16,560 nucleotides of DNA from JAVVRI01 sp036654795 (GTDB lineage: Bacteria; Bacteroidota; Bacteroidia; Bacteroidales; Tannerellaceae): assembly GCA_036654795.1 (NCBI GenBank), contig JAVVRI010000063.1:1-16560 (forward strand). Direction: 5' to 3'. Below the pieces are notes generated by a model. The model did no database searches and had not been told where the DNA came from. It saw only the letters and a program-made list of their open reading frames with translations. Positions 8,538-15,933 of this stretch are shown one piece after another (the stretch's first letter is position 1; each line of letters starts with the position of its first letter). A program made the position numbers and the translations under genes.

Positions 8538-8999
8538 ATGGAAAAGACGCTTGTTATTTTAAAACCATGCACCATCCAACGCGGTTTGATTGGTGAGGTT
8601 ATCTCTCGATTTGAAAAGAAAGGGCTTCAACTAGCCGGCATGAAAATGGTTTGGTTGACCGACGAGGTGTTAAGCGAGCATTACGCGCACTTGTCCGGCA
8701 AATCCTTCTTCCAACGGATCAAGAATGCCATGAGTGGCTGTCCGGTAGTTGTTTGCTGCTGGAAAGGAATCGACGCCGTGCAGGTAGTACGCACACTGGC
8801 CGGCACAACGAATGGGCGCAACGCTACACCCGGTACCATCCGCGGTGACTATAGCATGAGTGTACAGGAAAACATTGTGCATGCCTCCGACTCTCCCGAA
8901 ACAGCAGAAATTGAGTTAAAACGCTTCTTCAGCGATGCAGAAATATACGACTACGAGTTCAAAAATCTGCTCAGTCTATATGCCGACGACGAGTTCTAA
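8538..8999 (+). CDS. ndk: Nucleoside diphosphate kinase
   Basis: A 153-residue enzyme that transfers the gamma-phosphate of ATP to nucleoside diphosphates through a phosphohistidine. It begins EKTLVILKPCTIQRGLIGE (Lys9 contacts phosphate). It carries the signature NIVHASDS with catalytic His115, and has RNATPGTIRGDY just before it, as in the family. The length is at the long end of bacterial NDKs. I chose ATG 8538 because homology starts there; the frame is open upstream to 8376, but that part falls in the repeat and promoter region and resembles nothing. Cytoplasmic housekeeping gene transcribed divergently from fkp. A hairpin at 9016-9047 ends it, so it is probably monocistronic. Confidence 0.96.
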   Translation: MEKTLVILKPCTIQRGLIGEVISRFEKKGLQLAGMKMVWLTDEVLSEHYAHLSGKSFFQRIKNAMSGCPVVVCCWKGIDAVQVVRTLAGTTNGRNATPGTIRGDYSMSVQENIVHASDSPETAEIELKRFFSDAEIYDYEFKNLLSLYADDEF

Positions 9000-9015
9000 A
9001 GTGGAACTACATACT

Positions 9016-9047
9016 AATTCATCCTATCCTCACGGACAGGATGAATT
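9016..9047 (+). terminator. Hairpin terminator after ndk
   Basis: AATTCATCCTATCC (9016-9029) pairs with GGACAGGATGAATT (9034-9047): 10 bp, one A-C mismatch, 3 more bp, and a 4-nt loop TCAC. It starts 17 bp after the ndk stop. The downstream tract is A/T-rich but not a clean U run. Confidence 0.65.
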
Positions 9048-9167
9048 GCCTAATTACTAATCTAATATCATGAAAAAACACACTGTTATAGATATAACAC
9101 CCGCAAACAGCAATAAGTTGCCATGAAAATATTATTTTTTCTATTGCCCGATGTTTTTCGTAACCTG

Positions 9168-9199
9168 GTTGTATTATTCCCGAATAGAACCTATATTTG
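9168..9199 (+). promoter_or_regulatory. Bacteroidetes-type promoter of the DUF4494-yggS operon
   Basis: GTTG (9168-9171), then 20 bp, then TATATTTG (9192-9199) fits the -33/-7 consensus with one mismatch in the -33 box. Predicted start is near 9206, giving a leader of about 48 nt to the ATG at 9254. The leader is A-rich before the start codon. Confidence 0.7.
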
Positions 9200-9253
9200 T
9201 GCTTTGTTTAATAACAAGTCGGAGTAAAAACATATAAAAATAGATAGATAATT

Positions 9254-9736
9254 ATGCACAACTGGTTTGAATGTAAGGTCTCTTATGAAAAAGTGCTGGA
9301 AAACGGCATGCAAAAGAAAGTAACTGAGCCGTATCTTGTAGATGCTTTATCGTTTACAGAGGCCGAAGCCCGCATCATCGAAGAGATACATCCCTTCATC
9401 ACCGGTGAATTTACAGTTGCCGACATTAAGCGAGCACGCTTATCGGAGCTGTTTTTCAACGAGAACGGAGACCGTTTCTTTAAAATAAAGGTTTACTTCA
9501 TCACGCTGGACGAAAAGAGCGGAGCTGAAAAGAAAACAGCCGCCATGATGCTGGCACAAGCAACGACCTTAAAAGAAGCAATTGCCGTATTGGAAGAAGG
9601 AATGAAAGGCACCATGGCCGACTATACCATCGCATCAGTTTCTGAAACAATGCTAATGGACGTATTCCCCTATTCTGCGGGAGACGACAAAACGCCCAAA
9701 TCAGGCGAAGAACTCATAGCAGAACAGAAAAGATGA
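9254..9736 (+). CDS. DUF4494 family protein of unknown function
   Basis: A 160-residue protein beginning MHNWFECKVSYEKVLENG, with YLVDALSFTEAEARIIEE (about 27-44) and a central KIKVYFITLDEKSG strand region. I recognise the Bacteroidetes-restricted DUF4494 family. It has no signal peptide, membrane segment or catalytic motif I can name, and its alternating strands suggest a small alpha/beta protein, probably cytoplasmic. Its stop overlaps the yggS start by four bases (ATGA, 9733-9736), a sign of translational coupling, so a link with PLP homeostasis is possible but not shown. Function unknown. Confidence 0.85.
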   Translation: MHNWFECKVSYEKVLENGMQKKVTEPYLVDALSFTEAEARIIEEIHPFITGEFTVADIKRARLSELFFNENGDRFFKIKVYFITLDEKSGAEKKTAAMMLAQATTLKEAIAVLEEGMKGTMADYTIASVSETMLMDVFPYSAGDDKTPKSGEELIAEQKR

Positions 9737-10401
9737 GCATCACCGGGCGCATAACACAGCTGAGAGCCTCACTTCCTGAAGGAGTGACGCTATTGGCCGT
9801 GTCGAAGTTTCACCCCGCTGAGGCAGTGCTGGAAGCATACCAAGCCGGCCAACGTGTGTTTGGAGAAAGCAGGGCGCAGGAGGTGGCAGCCAAACAACAG
9901 GCATTGCCGAGTGACATTGAGTGGCATTTTATCGGCCCGTTACAAAGCAACAAAGTGAAAGAGATTGCCCCGTTTATACACACCATACAAAGCATCGACT
10001 CGCTCAAGCTACTCTTGGAAGCCGATAAGCAGGCGAAAAAGAATAACAGGGTAATCCAATTGTTATTGGAAATACACATTGCCGAAGAAGAGACCAAACA
10101 CGGACTAACTGCGGAGGAATGCAAAACCCTATTGAAGGACGATGCCTTTGCCACTTGCCGTAACATCTACATTGGCGGACTAATGGGTATGGCAACCAAT
10201 ACGGACGACACAAAGCAGATACGAAAAGAGTTTCGCGCACTGCACACCCTCTTTACGGAATTAAAAAACGATTACTTTACCAAAGATGAACGTTTCTCCA
10301 TACTCTCCCTCGGAATGAGCCACGATTACAGAATCGCCATCGAAGAAGGAAGCACGCTTGTACGAATCGGAACCGATATCTTTGGAGAACGGGAGTATTA
10401 A
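9733..10401 (+). CDS. yggS: YggS/PROSC-type PLP homeostasis protein
   Basis: A 222-residue protein of the alanine-racemase-like fold type III family that binds pyridoxal phosphate but usually shows no enzyme activity, and buffers PLP and amino-acid pools. PLP attaches to Lys25 in LAVSKFHP. Family signatures follow: VFGESRAQE, WHFIGPLQSNKVKEI, GGLMGMAT, and the C-terminal SLGMSHDYRIAIEEGSTLVRIG with the phosphate-binding region. Length is typical. The start codon overlaps the end of the DUF4494 gene by 4 bp, so translation is probably coupled. The next gene begins 30 bp after its stop on the same strand and may be cotranscribed. Confidence 0.95.
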   Translation: MSITGRITQLRASLPEGVTLLAVSKFHPAEAVLEAYQAGQRVFGESRAQEVAAKQQALPSDIEWHFIGPLQSNKVKEIAPFIHTIQSIDSLKLLLEADKQAKKNNRVIQLLLEIHIAEEETKHGLTAEECKTLLKDDAFATCRNIYIGGLMGMATNTDDTKQIRKEFRALHTLFTELKNDYFTKDERFSILSLGMSHDYRIAIEEGSTLVRIGTDIFGEREY

Positions 10402-10431
10402 TCTTTTATTCATTTAAATTTTAAATCTGAC

Positions 10432-11409
10432 ATGATTGATCTAAAGACACAATATGCAGGGTTGACGCTACGAAACCCGCTGATCGTTGGAAGCTCCGGC
10501 CTGACAAACAATCCGGAACGCAACAAGGAGTTTGAAAAAGCCGGCGCAGGCGCTATCGTACTGAAATCGCTCTTCGAAGAGCAGATCGAAATGCAAAGCG
10601 ATGTATTGCTGAAAGATTCGGACTATCCGGAAGCAGCAGACTATATCCGTGGTTACGTCAAAGCCAATCAGGTAAACGATTACCTAGAGCTAATTAAGAA
10701 AACAAAAGAACTATGCACCATTCCGATTATTGCCAGCATCAACTGCTACAAGGCGGATGTATGGATCGACTTTGCGCGCCAGATAGAACTGGCCGGTGCC
10801 GATGCGCTGGAACTAAATGTATTCTTTATGGAGACAGACCTCACACAGAGCTTCGAGGAGGTAAGAAACGTCTATGTTAACATCATACGAAAAGTAAAAG
10901 AGACAATCTCCATTCCGGTTATTTTGAAGATTGGCAAGAGTTTTGGAAACATTCCGGCGTTGGTCAATACCCTAAAGGTAAACGGAGCGGACGCCGTAGT
11001 GCTGTTCAACCGCTTCTATCAACCGGACATCGACATCAACAGCATGCAGATTGTATCCGGCAACGTGTTTAGCAACCACTCCGACCTGAGCGACACAATT
11101 CGCTGGACAGCCATTGTTTCGGGTAAGATTCCGGGCATCAGTTTAGCCTCGTCTACAGGTGTGCACGATTGGGAAGATGTGATCAAATGCCTATTGGCAG
11201 GAGCTTCGGCCGTACAAATGTGTAGCGCCGTTTACACGCACGGAAGCGAAATCATTTCGCAAATACTTACTTGCATCGAGGAATGGATGCATCAGGCACA
11301 CTTTCAATCCTTGTCCCAATTCTGCGGCAAGTTGAACTATACCAACATCTCCGATCCCGCCATGTACGAACGCTCACAGTTTATGAAATACTTCTCAAAC
11401 CGCGACTAA
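10432..11409 (+). CDS. Dihydroorotate-dehydrogenase-like flavoprotein lacking the catalytic Cys
   Basis: A 325-residue TIM-barrel flavoprotein related to class 1A dihydroorotate dehydrogenase (PyrD). FMN-site features are kept: IVLKSL (Lys45), VILKIGKS (Lys166) and the C-terminal phosphate loop ASSTGVHDWEDVIKCLLAGASAVQMCS. In class 1A enzymes the catalytic loop reads N-L-S-C-P-N. Here the matching place reads LELNVFFMETD (126-136), with Phe132 where the catalytic Cys should be and no Pro-Asn after it. It is therefore unlikely to be the real pyrimidine enzyme and may act on another substrate or bind flavin only. Bacteroides genomes often label such proteins dihydroorotate dehydrogenase-like. 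It lies 30 bp after yggS and ends before a very strong hairpin. Cytoplasmic. Confidence 0.85.
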   Translation: MIDLKTQYAGLTLRNPLIVGSSGLTNNPERNKEFEKAGAGAIVLKSLFEEQIEMQSDVLLKDSDYPEAADYIRGYVKANQVNDYLELIKKTKELCTIPIIASINCYKADVWIDFARQIELAGADALELNVFFMETDLTQSFEEVRNVYVNIIRKVKETISIPVILKIGKSFGNIPALVNTLKVNGADAVVLFNRFYQPDIDINSMQIVSGNVFSNHSDLSDTIRWTAIVSGKIPGISLASSTGVHDWEDVIKCLLAGASAVQMCSAVYTHGSEIISQILTCIEEWMHQAHFQSLSQFCGKLNYTNISDPAMYERSQFMKYFSNRD

Positions 11410-11431
11410 AAAAAAGGCATATACATCCCGT

Positions 11432-11483
11432 TCTACAAACAAGAAAGAGGCACGAATATTCGTGCCTCTTTCTTGTTTGTAGA
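11432..11483 (+). terminator. Perfect 52-bp palindrome, strong intrinsic terminator
   Basis: Two 26-nt arms (11432-11457 and 11458-11483) are exact reverse complements with no spacer. The core is GGCACGAATATTCGTGCC and the outer part is AAACAAGAAAGA against TCTTTCTTGTTT. The pyrimidine-rich 3' arm supplies a U-rich end. It starts 23 bp after the stop of the flavoprotein gene and likely ends the DUF4494-yggS-flavoprotein transcript. The symmetry would let it work in both directions. Confidence 0.85.
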
Positions 11484-11579
11484 CAATCAGCAATGAGAAA
11501 ACACCCCAAGTATAGATAACATCAATATGATAATAGATAACAAGTTAACCTACTATGCAATTTATTTTCCACTAAACAC

Positions 11580-11600
11580 TATTCTTATTCAAAAGAATAA
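11580..11600. promoter_or_regulatory. Candidate MarR operator
   Basis: TTATTC (11585-11590) and GAATAA (11595-11600) form an inverted repeat with a 4-bp centre. An overlapping one pairs TATTCTT (11580-11586) with AAGAATA (11593-11599). The site ends 2 bp before the predicted -7 box of the marR gene, where a bound repressor would block RNA polymerase. MarR proteins commonly bind such palindromes in their own promoters. Confidence 0.5.
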
Positions 11601-11602
11601 TA

Positions 11603-11610
11603 TATCTTTG
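11603..11610 (+). promoter_or_regulatory. Candidate -7 promoter element for the marR-oxidoreductase operon
   Basis: TATCTTTG matches TAnnTTTG and lies 27 bp before the ATG at 11638. No TTTG is found at the -33 position; the spacer is occupied by the inverted repeat at 11580-11600. Confidence 0.6.
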
Positions 11611-11637
11611 CAGCACTGAAAACAAACAAAGAAAAAT

Positions 11638-12003
11638 ATGGAACCTATTTGTGCACTCAAGGACATTTATAAAGCCCTCTACCAATTCGAGAAGGATTTT
11701 TCGGATACGCACCTGCTTACGATCAACGAAGCAATGCTCCTCTGCTGCCTAAAGGAGGGAGAGGCACGAACCGCAGGCACAATTTGCGAATATATCGGAT
11801 TGTCGAACTCACGCGTATCCAAAGTTATTACGGCGGTGGAGAATAAAGGATTTATCCGTCGAGCCGTCAGTAAAGAGGACAAACGGCAAATGCTCTTCAC
11901 CCTCACTCCAAAAGGCAAAGAAAAGGTACAACAGATGATGACGGCCAACCTAAACATCGAAGCCTTATACACCCAATTAGCGATCAGCATCGGAAAAGAA
12001 TAA
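11638..12003 (+). CDS. MarR-type winged-helix transcriptional regulator
   Basis: A 121-residue protein with a winged-helix domain across about 25-105. The recognition helix lies around GLSNSRVSKVITAVENKGFI (54-73), followed by the wing RRAVSKEDKRQMLFTLTPKG, typical of MarR proteins. It is shorter than many family members (about 140 residues) and has a reduced C-terminal dimerisation helix. The two adjacent cysteines C36 and C37 (AMLLCCLKEG) and C49 could sense thiol or sulfur oxidants, but this is inference. It is 18 bp upstream of the sulfur-transfer oxidoreductase, so it probably controls that gene and itself through the palindrome at 11580-11600. Confidence 0.88.
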   Translation: MEPICALKDIYKALYQFEKDFSDTHLLTINEAMLLCCLKEGEARTAGTICEYIGLSNSRVSKVITAVENKGFIRRAVSKEDKRQMLFTLTPKGKEKVQQMMTANLNIEALYTQLAISIGKE

Positions 12004-12021
12004 AACAAAAAAGAAAACAAT

Positions 12022-14463
12022 ATGAAGTATTTAATTATTGGAGGCGTGGCAGGCGGTGCAACCGTAGCAGCCCGTTTAAGAAGAATGGATGAGCAGGCAG
12101 AAGTAATCCTGTTCGAACGTGGAAAATATGTGTCGTATGCCAACTGCGGACTGCCTTATTATATAGGTGGCACCATCTCAAACCGAGAGAAACTGTTTGT
12201 GCAAACGGCAAAAGGATTCACCGACCGCTTCCGTATTGACATCCGTACAGAGCAAGAGGTAACAGCCATCCAATTGGAAAAAAAACTGGCAGAGATCAAG
12301 AACCACGCTACCGGACAAGTTTACACAGAAAGCTACGACAAACTAGTTCTCTCTCCCGGAGCCGAGCCGCTTCGCCCCGGTATTGAAGGAATTGGTAGTA
12401 AAAAAATATTCACCCTCCGCAATGTACCGGATACCGACGCAATCAAAAACTACGTAAACCAGGAGAAACCCCACCATGCCGTTGTAGTAGGCGGAGGGTT
12501 CATCGGGCTGGAAATGGCGGAGAACTTGCACGAATTAGGCATCCAGGTAGTCGTTGTAGAGATGGCAAACCAAGTAATGGCTCCACTGGACTACTCCATG
12601 GCCGCTATCGTACATCAGCACCTGACGGAAAAGAAGGTAGGACTCATGCTGGAAGACGGCGTTTCCCGCTTTGAAGAGACGCCGAACGGCATCAACATCC
12701 ACCTGCGCAGCGGAAAACAGATCCCGACAGACATGGTCATCCTGAGCATTGGCGTACGGCCGGAAACGAAGTTGGCAAAAGAAGCCGGACTGACGCTAGG
12801 CACACTAGGCGGTATCGCAGTAAACGAATACATGCAAACCTCTGATCCGAATGTCTACGCATTGGGCGATGCCGTTGAAGTACGCCACTTGGTTACCGGA
12901 AAACCGGCACTCATCCCACTGGCCGGACCGGCAAACAAGCAAGGACGCATTGTGGCGGACAATATCGTATTCGGAAACAAATCCACTTATCCCGGCACAA
13001 TGGGAACCTCCATTGCCAAAGTATTCGACCTGACCGTAGCTACGGCCGGAGCAAACGCCAAGTTATTGAAAAGGGAAAGCATTCCTTATTACTCTTCGTA
13101 CACACATTCCGCCTCGCATGCAGGGTATTATCCGAACGCCGTCCCCCTCACTATTAAGATTTTGTTTGCGCCGGAGGGCGGACGCCTGCTGGGTGCCCAA
13201 GTAGTGGGCTTCGGAGGAGTAGATAAACGGATCGAGATGCTGGCGCAGGTAATCCAACGCCAAGGAACCATTTACGACCTAATTGCGCTGGAACATGCCT
13301 ACGCCCCCCCCTACGCTGCCGCAAAAGATCCGGTTAATATGGCCGGATACGTGGCAGACAATGTGCTGAACGGAAAGGTAAAGACCATCCACTGGCGTGA
13401 AATAGCCGAACTGGACAGTAACAGCATCCTAGTAGACGTTCGTACACACGACGAATACAGCTTAGGCAGCTTGCCAAACGCCATCAACATACCCATTGAC
13501 GAACTGCGCGAACACCTCGCTGAACTGCCGAAAGAGAAAGAAATCATCGTTACCTGCGCCATTGGTCTACGTGGTTATCTGGCTTACCGCGTCCTGACGC
13601 AAAACGGATATACGAAAGTACGCAACCTCTCCGGTGGATACAAAACTTGGTACGCCGCCACCGCCAAGCTAAACGAAAACATCCACCTCTCCCAACAACC
13701 AACCAACGATGGCGGTGAAGAGGAGATCAGCCACCGGCCGCTTGTCAAGATTGACGCTTGCGGCATGCAATGTCCCGGCCCCGTGCTCCAACTAAAGAAG
13801 CATTACGCCGAACTGAAGATAGGCGAACAATTGCTCATTACCGCCACCGATCAAGGTTTTGGCAAGGACGTTTCTGCTTGGTGCAACATGACGGGGGCAC
13901 AATTGATTGGCGTAGAAAACAAAGCCGGCGTCATCCACGCAACCATCGCGAAAGGAGAACCTAAAAGCGCCTGCCAGATATTGGCAAATAGCGGAGACAA
14001 CAAAACACTGATTGTCTTTAGCGACGACCTCGACAAGGCTCTTGCCTCTTTCGTCATCGCCAACGGAGCTGCTTCTACCGGCAAGAAGGTGACCATGTTC
14101 TTTACCTTCTGGGGACTAAACGTGATCAAGAAGCGCCAAAAACCGGCAGTAAGCAAAGACATCTTCGGACAAATGTTCGGATGGATGCTTCCTGCGCACA
14201 GTGGGAAACTATCCCTCTCAAAAATGAATATGCTGGGAGCCGGAAGCTGGATGATGCGCCTCATTATGAAGCGTAAACGAGTGGACAGCCTTGAAATCCT
14301 AATTGCTCAAGCTGCTGAGAACGGTGTGGAGATGATTGCCTGTACCATGAGTATGGACGTGATGGGCATTCAAAAAGAAGAGCTGATGGACAACGTAACG
14401 ATGGGTGGCGTAGCCTCCTACCTGGAACGGGCAGAAGAGGCGAATGTGAATCTGTTTATCTAA
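12022..14463 (+). CDS. CoA-disulfide/polysulfide reductase-rhodanese-TusA-DsrE fusion
   Basis: An 813-residue multidomain sulfur protein. Residues 1 to about 305 are an FAD/NAD(P)H disulfide reductase: GGVAGGATVAARLRR binds FAD, ANCGLPYYIGG carries the single redox Cys42 of CoA-disulfide or NADH-dependent persulfide reductases, VVVGGGFIGLEMAENL (about 154-169) binds NAD(P)H, and VYALGDAVEV follows. The dimerisation domain follows (to about 440). A rhodanese domain (about 455-550) has ILVDVRTHDEYSLG and Cys512 in VTCAIGLRG. A TusA domain (about 572-642) has Cys580 and the CPGP Cys584. The C-terminal DsrE-like domain (655-813) has Cys774 in IACTMSMD. All expected cysteines are present, so sulfane sulfur could pass from domain to domain within one chain while NAD(P)H reduces CoA or polysulfide disulfides. 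The order is known knowledge for the reductase-rhodanese part; the relay is inference. No signal peptide. Confidence 0.93.
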   Translation: MKYLIIGGVAGGATVAARLRRMDEQAEVILFERGKYVSYANCGLPYYIGGTISNREKLFVQTAKGFTDRFRIDIRTEQEVTAIQLEKKLAEIKNHATGQVYTESYDKLVLSPGAEPLRPGIEGIGSKKIFTLRNVPDTDAIKNYVNQEKPHHAVVVGGGFIGLEMAENLHELGIQVVVVEMANQVMAPLDYSMAAIVHQHLTEKKVGLMLEDGVSRFEETPNGINIHLRSGKQIPTDMVILSIGVRPETKLAKEAGLTLGTLGGIAVNEYMQTSDPNVYALGDAVEVRHLVTGKPALIPLAGPANKQGRIVADNIVFGNKSTYPGTMGTSIAKVFDLTVATAGANAKLLKRESIPYYSSYTHSASHAGYYPNAVPLTIKILFAPEGGRLLGAQVVGFGGVDKRIEMLAQVIQRQGTIYDLIALEHAYAPPYAAAKDPVNMAGYVADNVLNGKVKTIHWREIAELDSNSILVDVRTHDEYSLGSLPNAINIPIDELREHLAELPKEKEIIVTCAIGLRGYLAYRVLTQNGYTKVRNLSGGYKTWYAATAKLNENIHLSQQPTNDGGEEEISHRPLVKIDACGMQCPGPVLQLKKHYAELKIGEQLLITATDQGFGKDVSAWCNMTGAQLIGVENKAGVIHATIAKGEPKSACQILANSGDNKTLIVFSDDLDKALASFVIANGAASTGKKVTMFFTFWGLNVIKKRQKPAVSKDIFGQMFGWMLPAHSGKLSLSKMNMLGAGSWMMRLIMKRKRVDSLEILIAQAAENGVEMIACTMSMDVMGIQKEELMDNVTMGGVASYLERAEEANVNLFI

Positions 14464-14484
14464 CCCCCCACTCTAACTCTTCCT

Positions 14485-14540
14485 TATATAAACAACAGGT
14501 TCCGAATGATTGCTATCATCCGGAACCTGTTGTTTATATA
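14485..14540. terminator. Bidirectional terminator hairpin between convergent oxidoreductase and serS genes
   Basis: Perfect 20-bp arms (14485-14504 and 14521-14540), outer part TATATAAACAACAGG, inner part TTCCG. Inside, ATGAT-TGCT-ATCAT extends the stem after one A-C mismatch. Each 3' arm ends in a U-rich stretch (TTGTTTATATA), so it can end transcripts from both sides. It lies 21 bp after the oxidoreductase stop and 22 bp from the serS stop. Confidence 0.85.
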
Positions 14541-14562
14541 CTTTTGCAACCGCTCGTCACGG

Positions 14563-15834
14563 TTATTTAATCATGTCGAAACCTGTGTACGGTATTAATG
14601 CTTTCGGAATACGGATACCTTCGGGCGTCTGGTTGTTTTCCAACAAAGCAGCCACGATACGTGGCAAAGCCAGCGCGCTACCGTTCAACGTATGACAAAG
14701 CTGCATCTTCTTATTCTCGTCACGATAACGACACTTCAGGCGGTTAGCCTGATAACTCTCGAAATTGGACACCGAGCTAACCTCCAACCAACGCTTCTGG
14801 GCGGCAGAATAGACTTCGAAGTCGAAGGTAATAGCCGACGTGAAGCTCAGATCGCCACCGCAAAGACGAAGAATACGCCAAGGCAACTCCAGCTTATCGA
14901 CCAATGTCTGCACATAGTCCACCATCTCCTTCAAAGAAGCATAAGAGTGTTCAGGCTTGTCGATGCGCACAATCTCCACTTTGTCGAACTGATGCAAGCG
15001 GTTCAAGCCGCGCACATCCTTACCATACGAACCGGCTTCGCGACGAAAGCAAGCAGAGTATGCCGTATTCTTTATCGGCAGATCGGTGTCATTTAATATC
15101 ACATCGCGATAGATATTGGTAACAGGTACTTCGGCCGTTGGGATCAGATAAAGATCGTCCACTGTGGCGTGATACATCTGTCCCTCTTTATCCGGCAGCT
15201 GCCCTGTCCCATAACCAGAATCAGCATTCACCACATACGGCGGCTGTATTTCCAAATAACCTGCCTCACGGGCATTGTCCAGAAAGAAGTTGATCAGTGC
15301 ACGCTGCAAACGGCAGCCATAACCTTTATAAACGGGGAAACCTGCTCCGGTAATCTTTACACCAAGCTCAAAGTCGATCAGGTCGTACTTCTTACACAGA
15401 TCCCAGTGGGGCACTGCGTCGGCAGGAAGGTCAGGCATAACGCCCCCCATCTTCTCGCACACATTGTCGTCAGCCCCTTTTCCTTCGGGCACCGACTCGT
15501 TAGGCAAGTTTGGAATCAGCACCAACAGATCATGCAAATCCTGTTCGGCTTGCGCCTTGACAGCATCCATCTCCTTGTTGCTCTCCTTCATCTCGGCCAC
15601 TTTCAAACGGGCAGCTTCGGCTTCCGCCTTTTTGCCTTCTTTCATGAGCTGACCAATTGCTTTCGATATGATGTTCAACTCTGCCAGATTTGCATCCAGC
15701 ACAGACTGGGTGTTACGTCTTGTTTTATCTAACTCGATGATCTTGCCGATAATCTCTTTCGCATCAAAATGCTTCTTGGCTAACCTCCGGATTACTTCGT
15801 CCGGGGTCTCCGTAATTACTTTAAGCGTCAACAT
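14563..15834 (-). CDS. serS: Seryl-tRNA synthetase
   Basis: A 423-residue class II aminoacyl-tRNA synthetase that charges tRNA-Ser (and tRNA-Sec where present). The N-terminal region (about 28-105) is the long antiparallel coiled coil that grips the tRNA long arm. The class II core follows: motif 1 around GYLEIQPPYVV (192-202), the serine loop TAEVPVTN (233-240), motif 2 FRREAGSYGKDVRGLNRLHQ (263-282), and motif 3 GSALALPRIVAALLENNQ (385-402). Length matches the family. I chose Met at 15834 (MLTLKVITETPDE), where homology begins; the in-frame Met at 15924 would add 30 residues and would lie upstream of the predicted -7 box. It is downstream of the NlpC gene on the same strand with a 99-bp gap, and ends in a shared terminator. 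Confidence 0.97.
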   Translation of the reverse strand: MLTLKVITETPDEVIRRLAKKHFDAKEIIGKIIELDKTRRNTQSVLDANLAELNIISKAIGQLMKEGKKAEAEAARLKVAEMKESNKEMDAVKAQAEQDLHDLLVLIPNLPNESVPEGKGADDNVCEKMGGVMPDLPADAVPHWDLCKKYDLIDFELGVKITGAGFPVYKGYGCRLQRALINFFLDNAREAGYLEIQPPYVVNADSGYGTGQLPDKEGQMYHATVDDLYLIPTAEVPVTNIYRDVILNDTDLPIKNTAYSACFRREAGSYGKDVRGLNRLHQFDKVEIVRIDKPEHSYASLKEMVDYVQTLVDKLELPWRILRLCGGDLSFTSAITFDFEVYSAAQKRWLEVSSVSNFESYQANRLKCRYRDENKKMQLCHTLNGSALALPRIVAALLENNQTPEGIRIPKALIPYTGFDMIK

Positions 15835-15862
15835 ACTTTCGTCTATGTTTTTAAATGAAGTG

Positions 15863-15870
15863 CAAATGTA
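15863..15870 (-). promoter_or_regulatory. Candidate -7 promoter element for serS
   Basis: On the minus strand TACATTTG matches TAnnTTTG, 28 bp upstream of the serS ATG. The -33 position does not show TTTG. It supports a separate serS transcript and the 15834 start. Confidence 0.5.
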
Positions 15871-15933
15871 CAAATTATAATGAAGAATGAACAGGGAAGG
15901 GGAAATAATTAATAGTCTGACCACTCAACAGCC

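Noticed and set aside
9070..9126. Short 18-codon frame starting MKKHTVIDIT upstream of the DUF4494 gene
   Set aside because: It lies upstream of the predicted promoter, so it would not be a leader peptide of that operon, and there is no other support.
15169..15732. 187-codon plus-strand open frame antisense to serS
   Set aside because: It mirrors the SerRS coding strand; the translation resembles no known family.
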